DNA of 64,000 nt from Methylobacterium sp. J-070. Lineage in GTDB: Bacteria; Pseudomonadota; Alphaproteobacteria; Rhizobiales; Beijerinckiaceae. The first letter of the stretch is position 1; the number at the start of each line of letters is the position of its first letter. Position numbers and translations under genes: made by a program. A model generated the notes under the pieces. It had not been told where the DNA came from and searched no databases. It saw nothing but the letters and a program-made list of their open reading frames with translations. Below are positions 46,027 to 55,527 of this stretch, in pieces. The stretch covers positions 62,001-126,000 of the forward strand of contig NZ_JAKSXX010000101.1 of the NCBI RefSeq assembly GCF_022829385.1. The letters run 5' to 3'.

Positions 46027-47916
46027 TCAGATCTGCAGCAGCTGGTTGAGCATGTCGCGGGCCGCGCTCAGTACCCGGGCGTTGGCGCCGTAGGCGTTCT
46101 GCAGGGCGATCAGGTTCGACATTTCCTGATCGATGTTGACCCCCGCCCCCGCGGCGAACCGGCCCTGGGCGGTGGACAGAGCGGTCTGCTGGGTGTCGTC
46201 CAGAGCCGAGGCGTTGGCCGAGGCGGCCCCCTGCGACGCGATGATGTCCTGCGCGAATCCGATGACGCTGGCGTGGTACGGCGCGGAGACGCCGCCGATG
46301 CCGCTCGACGACGAGAAGGTCTGCGGCGTGGAGGTCAGCGCCGTGAACAGCTTCTGCGCGCGCGCGCCGGAGGTGCTCGTATCGGTCGCGCTCGTCGCGG
46401 TGAGGGCCGACGGCGTGGCCAGCACGTTGCTGTTGACGGTGATGCGCTGGGCGAAGCCGGTGAGCTGCGAACCGGTGTCGAAGGAGCCCGTGTAGAGCGT
46501 GTTGGCGTTGCCGTCGACGAACAGGGCGATCGACGGGTTGCCGGTGTTGAGGTCGGAGACCGAGACCGCCGAGACGCTGGACGTCGCGGCGGCAGCGACC
46601 TTGCCGCCCGCGGTCAGCGTCAGGGGCACGCTCGAGCTGGTCGCCGTCCCGCCGGTCACGCCCAGCGCCGGAAGCTTGTAGGCGGCCGCGGCCGGACTGG
46701 CCGCGAAGGTGTCGAACGCCGCCTGGATCGCCGTCGCGTAGCTGGCCGGGCCGCCGCTGGCGTTGAAGGTCAGCGTCAGGCCGTTCGCGTCGCTGGTCTG
46801 CCCGGCCGGCACGATCGTTCCGCTCGCGGTCGCCGAGGCCACAAGGGTCACGTTGCGCACGGTCCCGGTGGTGTCGGTGACCGGAACCGTGAGCGTGTTG
46901 CCGGGCTGCATAACTCCGACGGTGATGGTGCTGGCGCCGCCGCTGAGCGTGCCGGTGGTGCCGGTGTTGGTGAGCGCGGTGGCGAGGCCCGCCGCGAGGT
47001 CGTCGAGCTGGCGCTGGGCCTGCGGCAGCGTCTGGTCGCGCAGCTCGAACTGGGCGGCCAGGCTTCCGGAGCGCAGCACGCCGGGCTCGCCGAGGTCGAT
47101 CTTGCCGCCGCCCGCCAGCGTGGCGGTGATGGTCCCGACCGAACGCTGGCTCGGATCGGTGGAGTAGGTCGAATTGGGGTCGAGGCTGCCCCGCCCGTCG
47201 AAGGTCAGCTTCGCAGCGTTTCCGCGGTCCACCAGAGTCGCGCCCGACTGGGTCATGACGGAGACGGTTCCGTCGCTCTGCGAGACCGTCTTGACGTCCA
47301 TGTAGCTCGACAGGCTGTTGATCGCCTGATCGCGCTGGTCCTGGAAATCGGCCAGGGACGTGTCGTCGGTGGTGTTCTGGATCTTGGTGTTGAGGCTCGC
47401 GATGCTGGAGAGGAGCGTGCTCGCCGTGGTCGTGTCGGTGCCGAGCTGAGACTCGATCCCGCTGCGCAGGGTCTGCACCGTGCTGGCTGCGCTGTTGATC
47501 TGGCTGGCCACCGCCGACGCGTTGCCCAGGACGGTCGTGCGCGCCGCCGCGGACGTCGGATTGGCGGAGAGTTCCTGAAGGGACTCGGTGAAGGTGTTCA
47601 TCGTGCCGTCGAGCGACGTCGAACTCCCCGGCGTGCCGTACAGGGAATCGAGCTGGGAGATGATCCCCGCCTTCGTGCTGGTGTAGGCGGCGCCCGAGGT
47701 CTCGAGGCGGAGCTGCTTGAGCGCCGCCGCGTCGAAGGTACGGGTGATCGTGCCGGTGGCGACACCCGAATTGTTGGGCCCGGTGGCGACCGACGTGATC
47801 GTCCGCTTGACGTAGCCCGCGGTGCCGGCATTCGCGACGTTCTGCGAGACGAGGTTGATCGCCGCCTGCGTCGCGGCGAGCCCTGCGGTCGCGGTGGAAA
47901 GCGCGTTCAGCGACAT
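46027..47916 (-). CDS. flgK: Flagellar hook-associated protein 1, FlgK
   Basis: A 629-residue hook-filament junction protein. The N-terminus SLNALSTATAGLAATQAAINLVSQNVANAGTAGY is the family signature; the C-terminus ends EMSNLIALQNAYGANARVLSAARDMLNQLLQ. The middle is Thr/Ser/Gly-rich and variable. It starts 35 bases after the flgE stop, and flgL follows within 3 bases. Confidence 0.95.
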   Translation of the reverse strand: MSLNALSTATAGLAATQAAINLVSQNVANAGTAGYVKRTITSVATGPNNSGVATGTITRTFDAAALKQLRLETSGAAYTSTKAGIISQLDSLYGTPGSSTSLDGTMNTFTESLQELSANPTSAAARTTVLGNASAVASQINSAASTVQTLRSGIESQLGTDTTTASTLLSSIASLNTKIQNTTDDTSLADFQDQRDQAINSLSSYMDVKTVSQSDGTVSVMTQSGATLVDRGNAAKLTFDGRGSLDPNSTYSTDPSQRSVGTITATLAGGGKIDLGEPGVLRSGSLAAQFELRDQTLPQAQRQLDDLAAGLATALTNTGTTGTLSGGASTITVGVMQPGNTLTVPVTDTTGTVRNVTLVASATASGTIVPAGQTSDANGLTLTFNASGGPASYATAIQAAFDTFAASPAAAAYKLPALGVTGGTATSSSVPLTLTAGGKVAAAATSSVSAVSVSDLNTGNPSIALFVDGNANTLYTGSFDTGSQLTGFAQRITVNSNVLATPSALTATSATDTSTSGARAQKLFTALTSTPQTFSSSSGIGGVSAPYHASVIGFAQDIIASQGAASANASALDDTQQTALSTAQGRFAAGAGVNIDQEMSNLIALQNAYGANARVLSAARDMLNQLLQI

Positions 47917-47950
47917 GTCACGGCCTCCGCGTTCGGGTGCGCGTCCTCAC

Positions 47951-49228
47951 TCAGCGAATCACATTCAGCAGGTCCGACATCATCGTCTGGGCCGTCGACA
48001 TGACGCGCGTGTTCGCAGAGTAGGCCTGCTGCGTTACGATCATCTTAGAAAACTCGGTGGCAATGTCGGTATTGGATTGCTCGTTGCTGGCGCCCGTGAT
48101 CGTGCTGCCGTCGAGGCCCGCGAGGGGCGGACCGGAATCGGCGGTCTGCAGGTAGTTGCCTTTGGAATCGGCCTTCAGACCGTCCGGGTTGGCGAACTGG
48201 GCGATCCCCACGGTGGCGAGCGTTTTCACCGACCCGTTGGAGAACGTGCCGCTGATCTTTCCGTCGGTGCCGACCGCGACGCTCGTGAGCGTGCCGGAGG
48301 TGTTGCCGTTCTGGCTCAGCGTGCCGGTGGTGACGGCGCCGCTCGCATCGGCGTACTGGGTCAGCCCCCCGGAGATGTCCAAGGTCAGGTTCGGAAACGT
48401 GTAACCTGAGAACGTGTCGCCGCTCAGATCGACCGTCACGGTGTTGGGCGCTGCGGCGCTCGCGCTCGGGGAGGTGAGCTTGCCGGTCGCGTCGAAAGCG
48501 AACGGCGTCGCCACGTCCGTCCAGGTCGGATTGCCCGTGGTGCCGCTGTCGTAGGACAGCTTCCACGTCGACCCCGTCGCGGTGCTGGTGAGCTGCGTCC
48601 AGCGCATGTTGATCGCCACGGGCGCGCCGCTGGGCGTGTAGGCGGTGATCGAGGGGCCGGCGATGCTGTTCGGCGGGGTGGTCGACGCGCTCGTGGTCGG
48701 CGTCGCCGGCAGATTGGCCGCGTAGGTGACCGTCGTGGTGGGCTGGGCCGGCAGGACGGGGTTGCCGATCACGACCGGCCCAGAACTGGTGACCTGACCG
48801 GTGAGCGGGTCGAGATTGTTGCCGGTCAGGTAGCCGCCCGCGCCGTTCATCAGGTAACCGTCCGCCGTCGGGGCGAAGTCGCCCCTGCGCGTGTAGGCGT
48901 TGGTGCCGCCGAACGTGGCGGCCCCGTTCGCGTCACCCGTCTTCTGCACCACCGTGAAGAAGCCCGTGCCGCTGATCGACATGTTGGTCGGCACGCTCGA
49001 CGCCACGACATTGCCGGCGATCGTGTTGGTCAGCTGCGACTGGGCGAGCACAGAGCCCGCGACTTCGCGCTTCGGTGTCGTTTCGGACATCATGTCGACG
49101 AAGCTGGTGTCGACGCGCTTGTATCCAGTCGTCTGCGAGTTCGCGATGTTCCCGGAAATGTTGCTGATGGCGTAGGACTGCGCCTGCAGTCCTGAGACCG
49201 AGGTCTGCAGGGCGGTGAAGAGGTCCAT
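47951..49228 (-). CDS. flgE: Flagellar hook protein FlgE
   Basis: A 425-residue hook subunit. The N-terminal SVSGLQAQSYAISNISGNIA and C-terminal SKMIVTQQAYSANTRVMSTA segments are the conserved rod/hook ends. The central domain is Thr/Gly-rich. It heads the flgE-flgK-flgL unit and is preceded by a close match to a sigma-54 promoter. Confidence 0.96.
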   Translation of the reverse strand: MDLFTALQTSVSGLQAQSYAISNISGNIANSQTTGYKRVDTSFVDMMSETTPKREVAGSVLAQSQLTNTIAGNVVASSVPTNMSISGTGFFTVVQKTGDANGAATFGGTNAYTRRGDFAPTADGYLMNGAGGYLTGNNLDPLTGQVTSSGPVVIGNPVLPAQPTTTVTYAANLPATPTTSASTTPPNSIAGPSITAYTPSGAPVAINMRWTQLTSTATGSTWKLSYDSGTTGNPTWTDVATPFAFDATGKLTSPSASAAAPNTVTVDLSGDTFSGYTFPNLTLDISGGLTQYADASGAVTTGTLSQNGNTSGTLTSVAVGTDGKISGTFSNGSVKTLATVGIAQFANPDGLKADSKGNYLQTADSGPPLAGLDGSTITGASNEQSNTDIATEFSKMIVTQQAYSANTRVMSTAQTMMSDLLNVIR

Positions 49229-49540
49229 GGCGAGCGATCCCGATGCGCGCCGCGACGGCCCGCAGACCGTGGAGTTGGCAACCGCCGTGCCACCGCTAAG
49301 TCACTGACGGATCAGAGGTCGGCCGCCCTCGACCCGGCAGGCTTGACCCACCCGGCGGGCTGGCCCGGCAGATCCTGCCGGGCGGTGCCCGTCCGGCGCG
49401 TCCGCGCGGGGCGGCCGGCGTTTACAGCGTGTTATCCGGCGCGTGCGAGGGTCGTGCGCGGACAGGGTCGTGCGCGGACCGGGATCGGGTGCGGAGCGTC
49501 CGGTCCGGTACGCGTGGGACGGATTTCGGATCTCGGGATC
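49229..49540. other. flgE-BLUF divergent region
   Basis: A 312-base gap. The left part carries the sigma-54 promoter of flgE (49278-49292). The right part, upstream of the BLUF gene, shows no clear motif and no gene. Confidence 0.55.
49278..49292 (-). promoter_or_regulatory. Sigma-54 (RpoN) promoter of flgE
   Basis: Read on the - strand, TGGCACGGCGGTTGC agrees with TGGCAC-N5-TTGC at all conserved positions, with GG and GC 10 bases apart. Transcription would start about 49266, 38 bases before the flgE start codon. Hook genes are sigma-54 class III in Caulobacter. Confidence 0.75.
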
Positions 49541-50008
49541 ATGCGGGCGAAACGGACGAGCCTCGTCCACATCATCTACTTCTCGCGCCTGAACCTGTCG
49601 TCGGACCCGGCCAAGCGGTCCGAGCAGATCGGCGAGATCGGGCGGACGGCGCAGAAGAAGAACGAGTTCGCGGTGATCACCAGCTTCCTGGTCATCGAGG
49701 GCAACTTCGCCTGCCAGGTGATCGAGGGCGAGCGCTCGTCGGTGCACGAGACCTTCGACCGGATCAGCGCCGACACCCGCCACCGGGACGTCCAGATCAG
49801 CGAGTGGCGCGAGATCGCCAAGCGGGAATTCGTCCACTCCTTCAAGAGCGCCCAGCGCACGGCGGCCAACGACACGCTGTTTGCCAAGGCCAATCTGCTG
49901 CCTATGCTCCAACGCGGCACGCCGAAGGCCTCGGCGATCCACGGTCTGTGCCTGTTGTTGCAATCCGACACGATGACCCGCCAGGGCATCGACCACCTCT
50001 TCGTCTGA
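49541..50008 (+). CDS. BLUF-domain blue-light receptor
   Basis: A 155-residue BLUF protein. The flavin-proximal Tyr is Y13 (HIIYFSR), the conserved Asn is N41, the Gln is Q59 in ACQVIEG, and W89 (SEWRE) is present. A ~45-residue C-terminal extension has no output domain. The start is ATG at 49541. It lies 8 bases before a CheY-like gene, so the two are probably one light-response unit. It is divergent from flgE. Confidence 0.85.
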   Translation: MRAKRTSLVHIIYFSRLNLSSDPAKRSEQIGEIGRTAQKKNEFAVITSFLVIEGNFACQVIEGERSSVHETFDRISADTRHRDVQISEWREIAKREFVHSFKSAQRTAANDTLFAKANLLPMLQRGTPKASAIHGLCLLLQSDTMTRQGIDHLFV

Positions 50009-50016
50009 GCCGAGCG

Positions 50017-50475
50017 ATGTCCGAGAGCGATACGCCCCCGATCCTCATCGTCGACGACCAGGAGAAGCTCCTGCGCCTCATCGTGATGCTGATGACCCGG
50101 ATCGGATTCCCGGATGTCGAGGGCGTCACCAGCGGGCCCGAGGCGCTGGAGCGGCTTCGGCAGCGCCGCTACGCCCTGGTGATCTCCGACCTCGACATGG
50201 AGCCGATGGACGGCCTCAGCCTCCTGCGCGAGATCCGCGCCGACGACGCGCTGATGAACACGCCCTTCATGCTCACCGAATCGTCCTTCGACTTCGAGGA
50301 CATCAACCTCGCCCACCAGGCGGGGGCGGACGCCTTCATCCTCAAGCCGTTCGACATGGCGGTGCTGAAGGCGAAGCTGAAGCAGGTGCTCAACCGCAAG
50401 CCGCGCCGGCGCGAGGCGCCGATGGCGGCGGAATCATCCCTGAGCGTGGAATTTCCGATGCTGGGGAAGTTCTGA
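50017..50475 (+). CDS. Single-domain response regulator (CheY-like), BLUF partner
   Basis: A 152-residue receiver. The acidic pair is D13-D14, the phosphorylated Asp is D58 (VISDLDM), the switch Thr is T87 and the Lys is K110 (ILKPF). A short basic C-terminal tail follows the receiver, with no output domain. It starts 8 bases after the BLUF gene. Confidence 0.85.
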   Translation: MSESDTPPILIVDDQEKLLRLIVMLMTRIGFPDVEGVTSGPEALERLRQRRYALVISDLDMEPMDGLSLLREIRADDALMNTPFMLTESSFDFEDINLAHQAGADAFILKPFDMAVLKAKLKQVLNRKPRRREAPMAAESSLSVEFPMLGKF

Positions 50476-50619
50476 GAGAAGTCAGACCGGGCATCCAGCA
50501 CCCTCAACCGCGTCCCGAGATGCCGACGCGACCGCCGCGCTGCCCGACGGGCACCCGCGTTGCCCGCGGATGCGGGCACCTTAGACAAGGGCGGCGGCGG
50601 CATCAGGCGCGGGACCGCC

Positions 50620-52233
50620 TCAGGCCGCCCGCTTCTGGTAATCCTTCACGTCGGTGAAGCGCACCGCCGGGTAGCGCTCCTCCTCGTAGCGGAGCGAGAA
50701 CGCCGTGGTCGCCATGAAGACCGGGGCCCCGTCGAGGTCCTTGGCCATGGCCGAGCCGTGCGAATCGATGAACTTGTCGAGCTCCGCCTCCGAGTCCGAA
50801 GACACCCAACGGCAGACCGAGAACCGCGAGGTCTCGTAGTCCACCGGCAGGCCGTACTCCGCCTGCAGGCGCTCCTTGAGCACGTCGAGCTGCAGCGCGC
50901 CGACCACGCCGACGATCGCCTGGCTGCCGTCCTGCGGGATGAACACCTGGACGACGCCCTCCTCGCCCATCTGCTGGAGCGCCTCGCGCAGCTTCTTGGC
51001 CTTCATGGCGTCGGTGAGCTTGATCCGGCGCAGGAGTTCGGGGGCGAAGCTCGGGACGCCGCGGAACAGCAGATCCTCGCCCTCGGTCAGCGTATCGCCG
51101 ATGCGCAGCGTGCCGTGGTTCGGGATGCCGACCACGTCGCCGGCATAGGCCTCGTCGGCGATGGCCCGATCCTGCGCGAAGAAGAATTGCGGCGCCGAGA
51201 GCGAGATCGGTTTGCCGGTCCGCACCAGCCGGGCCTTCATGCCCCGGTTGAGCTTGCCCGAGCAGACCCGCATGAAGGCGATCCGGTCCCGGTGGTTCGG
51301 GTCCATGTTCGCCTGAATCTTGAACACGAAGCCGGTCATGCGCGGCTCGGTGGGCTCGACCAGGCGCTTGTCGGCGTCCTGGCCGCGCGGCGGCGGCGCA
51401 ACCTTGGCGAGACCGTCGATGAGATCGCGCACGCCGAAATTGCGCAGCGCCGAGCCGAAGAACACCGGTGTCAGGTGGCCCTCGCGGAACGCGTCGAGGT
51501 CGAATGGCTTCAGCCCGCCCTCGGCGAGCTCCACCTCTTCGCGCCACGCGTCGGCCGCGCCGTTCTCGGTGAGGAGCTCGTCGAACAGCGGATCCTGCGG
51601 GCCCGACACCGTGACCATCCCGGCATCCTCGGCGGCGTCGAGCCGGCGCACGCGGTTGCCGCCGAGTTCGTATGTGCCGGAGAAGTTGCGGCCGGTGCCG
51701 ATCGGCCACGTGACCGGGGCGACGTCGAGCGCCAGCGTCTTCTCGATCTCGTCGAGCAGCTCGAACGGGTCGCGGGCCTCGCGGTCGAGCTTGTTGACGA
51801 AGGTGACGATGGGGATGTCCCGCAGGCGGCAGACCTCGAACAGCTTGCGCGTGCGCGCCTCGATGCCCTTGGCGGCGTCGATCACCATCACGGCCGAATC
51901 GACCGCGGTCAGCGTCCGGTAGGTGTCCTCGGAGAAGTCCTCGTGGCCGGGCGTGTCGAGCAGGTTGAAGACGCAGTCGCCGTACTCGAAGGTCATCACC
52001 GAGGTGACGACCGAGATGCCGCGCTCCTTCTCGATGCCCATCCAGTCGGAGCGGGTCGAGACCCGGTTGCGCTTGGCCTTGACCTCGCCGGCGAGCTGGA
52101 TCGCGCCGCCGAACAGCAGCAGCTTCTCGGTGAGCGTGGTCTTGCCCGCGTCCGGGTGCGAGATGATCGCGAAGGTGCGCCGCCGCGACACCGGATCGGC
52201 CGGCTTCGCCTCGGTCTTGGTCTGCATCAGCAT
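50620..52233 (-). CDS. prfC: Peptide chain release factor 3
   Basis: A 537-residue GTPase that recycles RF1/RF2 after termination. The G1 motif is SHPDAGKTT (25-33), G3 is DTPGHEDFS, G4 is NKLDREA. The ATG at 52233 or at 52227 is the start; upstream extension is unlikely. It stands alone. Confidence 0.96.
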   Translation of the reverse strand: MLMQTKTEAKPADPVSRRRTFAIISHPDAGKTTLTEKLLLFGGAIQLAGEVKAKRNRVSTRSDWMGIEKERGISVVTSVMTFEYGDCVFNLLDTPGHEDFSEDTYRTLTAVDSAVMVIDAAKGIEARTRKLFEVCRLRDIPIVTFVNKLDREARDPFELLDEIEKTLALDVAPVTWPIGTGRNFSGTYELGGNRVRRLDAAEDAGMVTVSGPQDPLFDELLTENGAADAWREEVELAEGGLKPFDLDAFREGHLTPVFFGSALRNFGVRDLIDGLAKVAPPPRGQDADKRLVEPTEPRMTGFVFKIQANMDPNHRDRIAFMRVCSGKLNRGMKARLVRTGKPISLSAPQFFFAQDRAIADEAYAGDVVGIPNHGTLRIGDTLTEGEDLLFRGVPSFAPELLRRIKLTDAMKAKKLREALQQMGEEGVVQVFIPQDGSQAIVGVVGALQLDVLKERLQAEYGLPVDYETSRFSVCRWVSSDSEAELDKFIDSHGSAMAKDLDGAPVFMATTAFSLRYEEERYPAVRFTDVKDYQKRAA

Positions 52234-52427
52234 GGAGCGAACGCTCTGGGTCGGCGGGACGTGGCGGCGCGCGGGGCGCGCGCGGTCTCGGACGATGGAT
52301 CTCGGGATCGTGTAGCGGCAAGGCCCGATATTGGCAAAGACGCCGGCATCATGGGGCGGCCTTTCAGGTCCGGTACAGGGGCGCGGCCCGACGCTCCCCC
52401 GACCGATCCACGCTTCGCGAGGCTCCG

Positions 52428-53957
52428 ATGTCGCGGGCCGCAGCACGCTGTTCTCTGGTCGCCGCCCTGCTCCTGGCCTCGGCGAGCCCCGGGCCCCGTG
52501 CGGCCGATGCGCCGCCGCCCGGCGTGGCGGCCGATGCCGCATTCCTGAACGCGCTGACCTGGGGCGTCACGCCCTCGGCCTTCGCGCGGCTCGAGGCCGA
52601 GGGCCGGACGCGCTGGCTGCACGCGCAGCTGCATCCGCCGGCCGAGACGCGCCTGCCACCGGCCGCGCAGGCCGAGGTCGACGCGCTGACGCCGCCCGGC
52701 AGCCTGTTCGCGCGCGCCCAGGCGCTGGACGCGCAGGCCAAGGCCGCCAAGGAGCTGGCCGATCCCGAGGCCAGGAAGGCCGCCGAGCAGGCGTTCCAGG
52801 CCGCGCTGAACACGGCTGCGCGGAACGCCGCCTCCGCCTGGGTGCTGCGGGCGCTCTACAGCCCGGACCAGCTGCGCGAGCGGCTGACGTGGTTGTGGTT
52901 CAACCGGTTCAACGTCCACCAGGGCAAGTCGACCCTGCGGGCCGCGGTGGGCGACTATCTCGACACGGCGATCCGCCCGCACGTGCTCGGGCATTTCCGC
53001 GACCTGCTGATGGCGAGCCTGCGCCACCCGGCCATGCTGCGCTACCTCGACAACGACGCCAACGCGGCGGGCCACCTGAACGAGAACTACGCCCGCGAGA
53101 TCATGGAGCTGCACACGATGGGCGTCGGCTCCGGCTACAGCCAGAGCGACGTGGAGGCGCTGGCCCGGATCCTGAGCGGGGTCGGCATCGACCTGAAGCC
53201 AGAGGATCCAAAACTCCGCCCCGAGCACGCCGCCGAATACCGCCGCGACGGCCTGTTCGCGTTCAACCCGAACCGGCACGATTACGGCGACAAGATCCTT
53301 CTCGGGACGCGTATCCAAGGCCGCGGCTGGGCCGAGATCGAGGAGGCGGTGGACCTGATCGCCCGCCATCCCGCCACCGCCGCGAACGTCTCCCGGGCGC
53401 TCGCCACCTACTTCCTCGGCCAGGTGCCGGACGACGCGCTGGTGGCGCGGCTGGCCGCCGTCTTCGGGCGCACGGACGGCGACATCGCCGCGGTGATGGA
53501 AGCGCTGGTGCGAGAGCCGACCTTCGCGGCCGGCCGGAGCGAGGCGTTCAAGGATCCGGTGCGCTATGTCCTCTCGGCCCTGCGCATGGCCTACGACGAC
53601 CGGGTGATCCTCAATGCCGGCCCGGTGCTCGGCTGGCTCAACCGCCTCGGCGAGGGCCTGTTCAACCGCTCGACGCCGGACGGCTACCCCCTCGATGCGG
53701 CGGCTTGGAGCGGGCCGGGCCAGCTCGCGACGCGGTTCGAGATCGCCCGGCAGATCGGCTCCGGTCCGGCCGGCCTGTTCAAGCCCGCAGGACCCGACCA
53801 GCCCGAGCAGCCGGGCTTCCCGGTGATCGCCAACGGGCTCTACTTCTCCGCGCTGTCGGCCACCCTCTCGGCCTCGACGCGGGCGGCGCTCGCCCAGGCG
53901 GTCTCGCCCCAGGACTGGAACACGCTCTACCTCGCCTCGCCGGAATTCATGCGATGA
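52428..53957 (+). CDS. DUF1800 protein, secreted
   Basis: A 509-residue protein with a signal peptide (about 1-26). The DUF1800 pattern (LNALTWGVTPSAFARLE, LWFNRFNVHQGKS, LNENYAREIMELHTMGVGSGYSQ) is clear. Function is unknown; DUF1800 and DUF1501 proteins are usually paired. Its stop overlaps the start of the DUF1501 gene (ATGA). Confidence 0.88.
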   Translation: MSRAAARCSLVAALLLASASPGPRAADAPPPGVAADAAFLNALTWGVTPSAFARLEAEGRTRWLHAQLHPPAETRLPPAAQAEVDALTPPGSLFARAQALDAQAKAAKELADPEARKAAEQAFQAALNTAARNAASAWVLRALYSPDQLRERLTWLWFNRFNVHQGKSTLRAAVGDYLDTAIRPHVLGHFRDLLMASLRHPAMLRYLDNDANAAGHLNENYAREIMELHTMGVGSGYSQSDVEALARILSGVGIDLKPEDPKLRPEHAAEYRRDGLFAFNPNRHDYGDKILLGTRIQGRGWAEIEEAVDLIARHPATAANVSRALATYFLGQVPDDALVARLAAVFGRTDGDIAAVMEALVREPTFAAGRSEAFKDPVRYVLSALRMAYDDRVILNAGPVLGWLNRLGEGLFNRSTPDGYPLDAAAWSGPGQLATRFEIARQIGSGPAGLFKPAGPDQPEQPGFPVIANGLYFSALSATLSASTRAALAQAVSPQDWNTLYLASPEFMR

Positions 53958-55141
53958 ACCGTCGCGACCTGATCCGCGCCTCCGCGGCGCTCGGCCTGTC
54001 CTCGGTGGCCGGCCGCGTCTGGGCGACCCCGAAGGCCGACGCGCGCCTCCTCGTGGTGTTCCTGCGCGGCGCCTACGACGCCGCCAACGTGGTGATCCCC
54101 ACCGGCAGCGACTTCTATTACCGGTCGCGGCCGAACCTCGCGATCGCCCGGCCCGACGCCGCGGACCTTAAGACCGCGGCGACCCTTGACGCAGACTGGA
54201 GCCTGCATCCGGCCCTGCGCGAGACGATCCTGCCGCTCTACGCGTCGGGACAGGCGGCCTTCGTGCCCTTCGCCGGCACCGACGACCTCACGCGCAGCCA
54301 TTTCGAGACCCAGGACACGATCGAGATGGGGCAGACGGTGGGGGCCGCCCGCGACTACAATTCCGGCTTCATGGCGCGGCTGGCTGCGGAGCTGACCCGG
54401 GTCCGGCCGATCGCCTTCACCGACCAGATGCCGCTGATCTTCCGGGGCGGCGAGACCGTGCCGAACGTCGCCATCAACGGTGTCGGCAAGCCCGGCATCG
54501 ACGACCGGCAGGCGCGCCTCATCGCCGCCATGTACAGCGACACCAAGCTTGCGGCCGCGGTGTCCGAGGGGTTCCGCGTGCGCGACGCGGTCTACCAGTC
54601 GATCTCCGACCATGCCGGCCAGGCCGACCGCGGGGCGGTCTCGCCCAAGGGCTTCGAGCTGTCGGCCCGGCGCATCGGCCGCCTGATGCGCGAGACCTTC
54701 AATCTCGGGTTCGTGGATGTCGGCGGCTGGGACACCCACGTGAACCAGGGCGCGGGCGCGGGCTACCTCGCCGACCGGCTGGGCGAGCTGGGGCGCGGTC
54801 TCGCCGGCTTCGTCGCGGAGATCGGGCCGGGCTGGTCGGACACGGTCGTGGTGGTGCTGTCGGAGTTCGGCCGCACCTTCCGGGAGAACGGCAACCGCGG
54901 CACCGACCACGGCCACGGCAGCGCCTACTGGATCCTCGGCGGCGGCGTCCGCGGCGGCCGCATCGCCGGGCCGCAGGTGCGGGCCGACGAGGCGCACCTG
55001 TTCCAGAACCGGGACTACCCGGTGCTCACCGACTACCGGGCCTTGCTCGGCGGGCTGTTCCGAAAGCTCTACGGCCTCGACCAGGCGAGCCTGCGCCGGA
55101 TCTTTCCGAGTGCCGACCCGGCGGAGCTGGCGCTCTTGTAG
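53954..55141 (+). CDS. DUF1501 protein with twin-arginine-like signal
   Basis: A 395-residue protein. The N-terminus MNRRDLIRASAALGLSS has a twin-arginine-type motif. The sulfatase/phosphatase-like fold of the family is marked by ARLLVVFLRGAYD and SEFGRTF, and GGWDTHVNQG. The ATG overlaps the stop of the DUF1800 gene by 4 bases, so they are translated together. Function is unknown. Confidence 0.88.
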   Translation: MNRRDLIRASAALGLSSVAGRVWATPKADARLLVVFLRGAYDAANVVIPTGSDFYYRSRPNLAIARPDAADLKTAATLDADWSLHPALRETILPLYASGQAAFVPFAGTDDLTRSHFETQDTIEMGQTVGAARDYNSGFMARLAAELTRVRPIAFTDQMPLIFRGGETVPNVAINGVGKPGIDDRQARLIAAMYSDTKLAAAVSEGFRVRDAVYQSISDHAGQADRGAVSPKGFELSARRIGRLMRETFNLGFVDVGGWDTHVNQGAGAGYLADRLGELGRGLAGFVAEIGPGWSDTVVVVLSEFGRTFRENGNRGTDHGHGSAYWILGGGVRGGRIAGPQVRADEAHLFQNRDYPVLTDYRALLGGLFRKLYGLDQASLRRIFPSADPAELALL

Positions 55142-55527
55142 AGAGGCGGCGCCGAAGCGAGCGGGCTAAAGACTCAGGAAAAAGCGCGGGCGCCCTCTCC
55201 CTTCCCCCTCTGCGGGGAAGGGTGGCCCCTGCGTCGGCAGGGGTCGGGAGAGGGGTGCGCGGCTTCAGGAAAGACCGCGACCGGCACGGCGGGCAAAACC
55301 TGATCCTGCGTCGTCGCTCCCCTCGCCCACCCCCTTTCGCAGGCCACCCTCCACCGCAGAGGGGGGGGAGGGAGAGACGCCGAGCCGCTTCTCTGAGGAG
55401 GTCGCCCCATCCCACGCCGATGTCGAGAACCCGGGATGCGTGAGCCTGCCGTGAACGGTTGAATGGCCAGGTCCGGGTGCTGGAACGCAAGCAGGGCCAA
55501 GAACCGGATTTCCTGGCGTCCGCCCGG
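55142..55527. other. Intergenic region with repeat after the DUF1501 gene
   Basis: A 386-base gap between convergent genes. Its left two-thirds is the family A repeat at 55192-55376; the remaining ~150 bases show no feature. Confidence 0.55.
55192..55376. repeat. Long inverted-repeat element, family A (second copy)
   Basis: The left arm CCCTCTCCCTTCCCCCTCTG and GGCCCCTGCGTCGGCAGGGG resembles the copy at 13846-14008, and the right arm ends in CCGCAGAGGGGGGGG. The interior is diverged but shares GCGTCG and CCCCTC blocks. It too lies between convergent genes. Confidence 0.6.
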
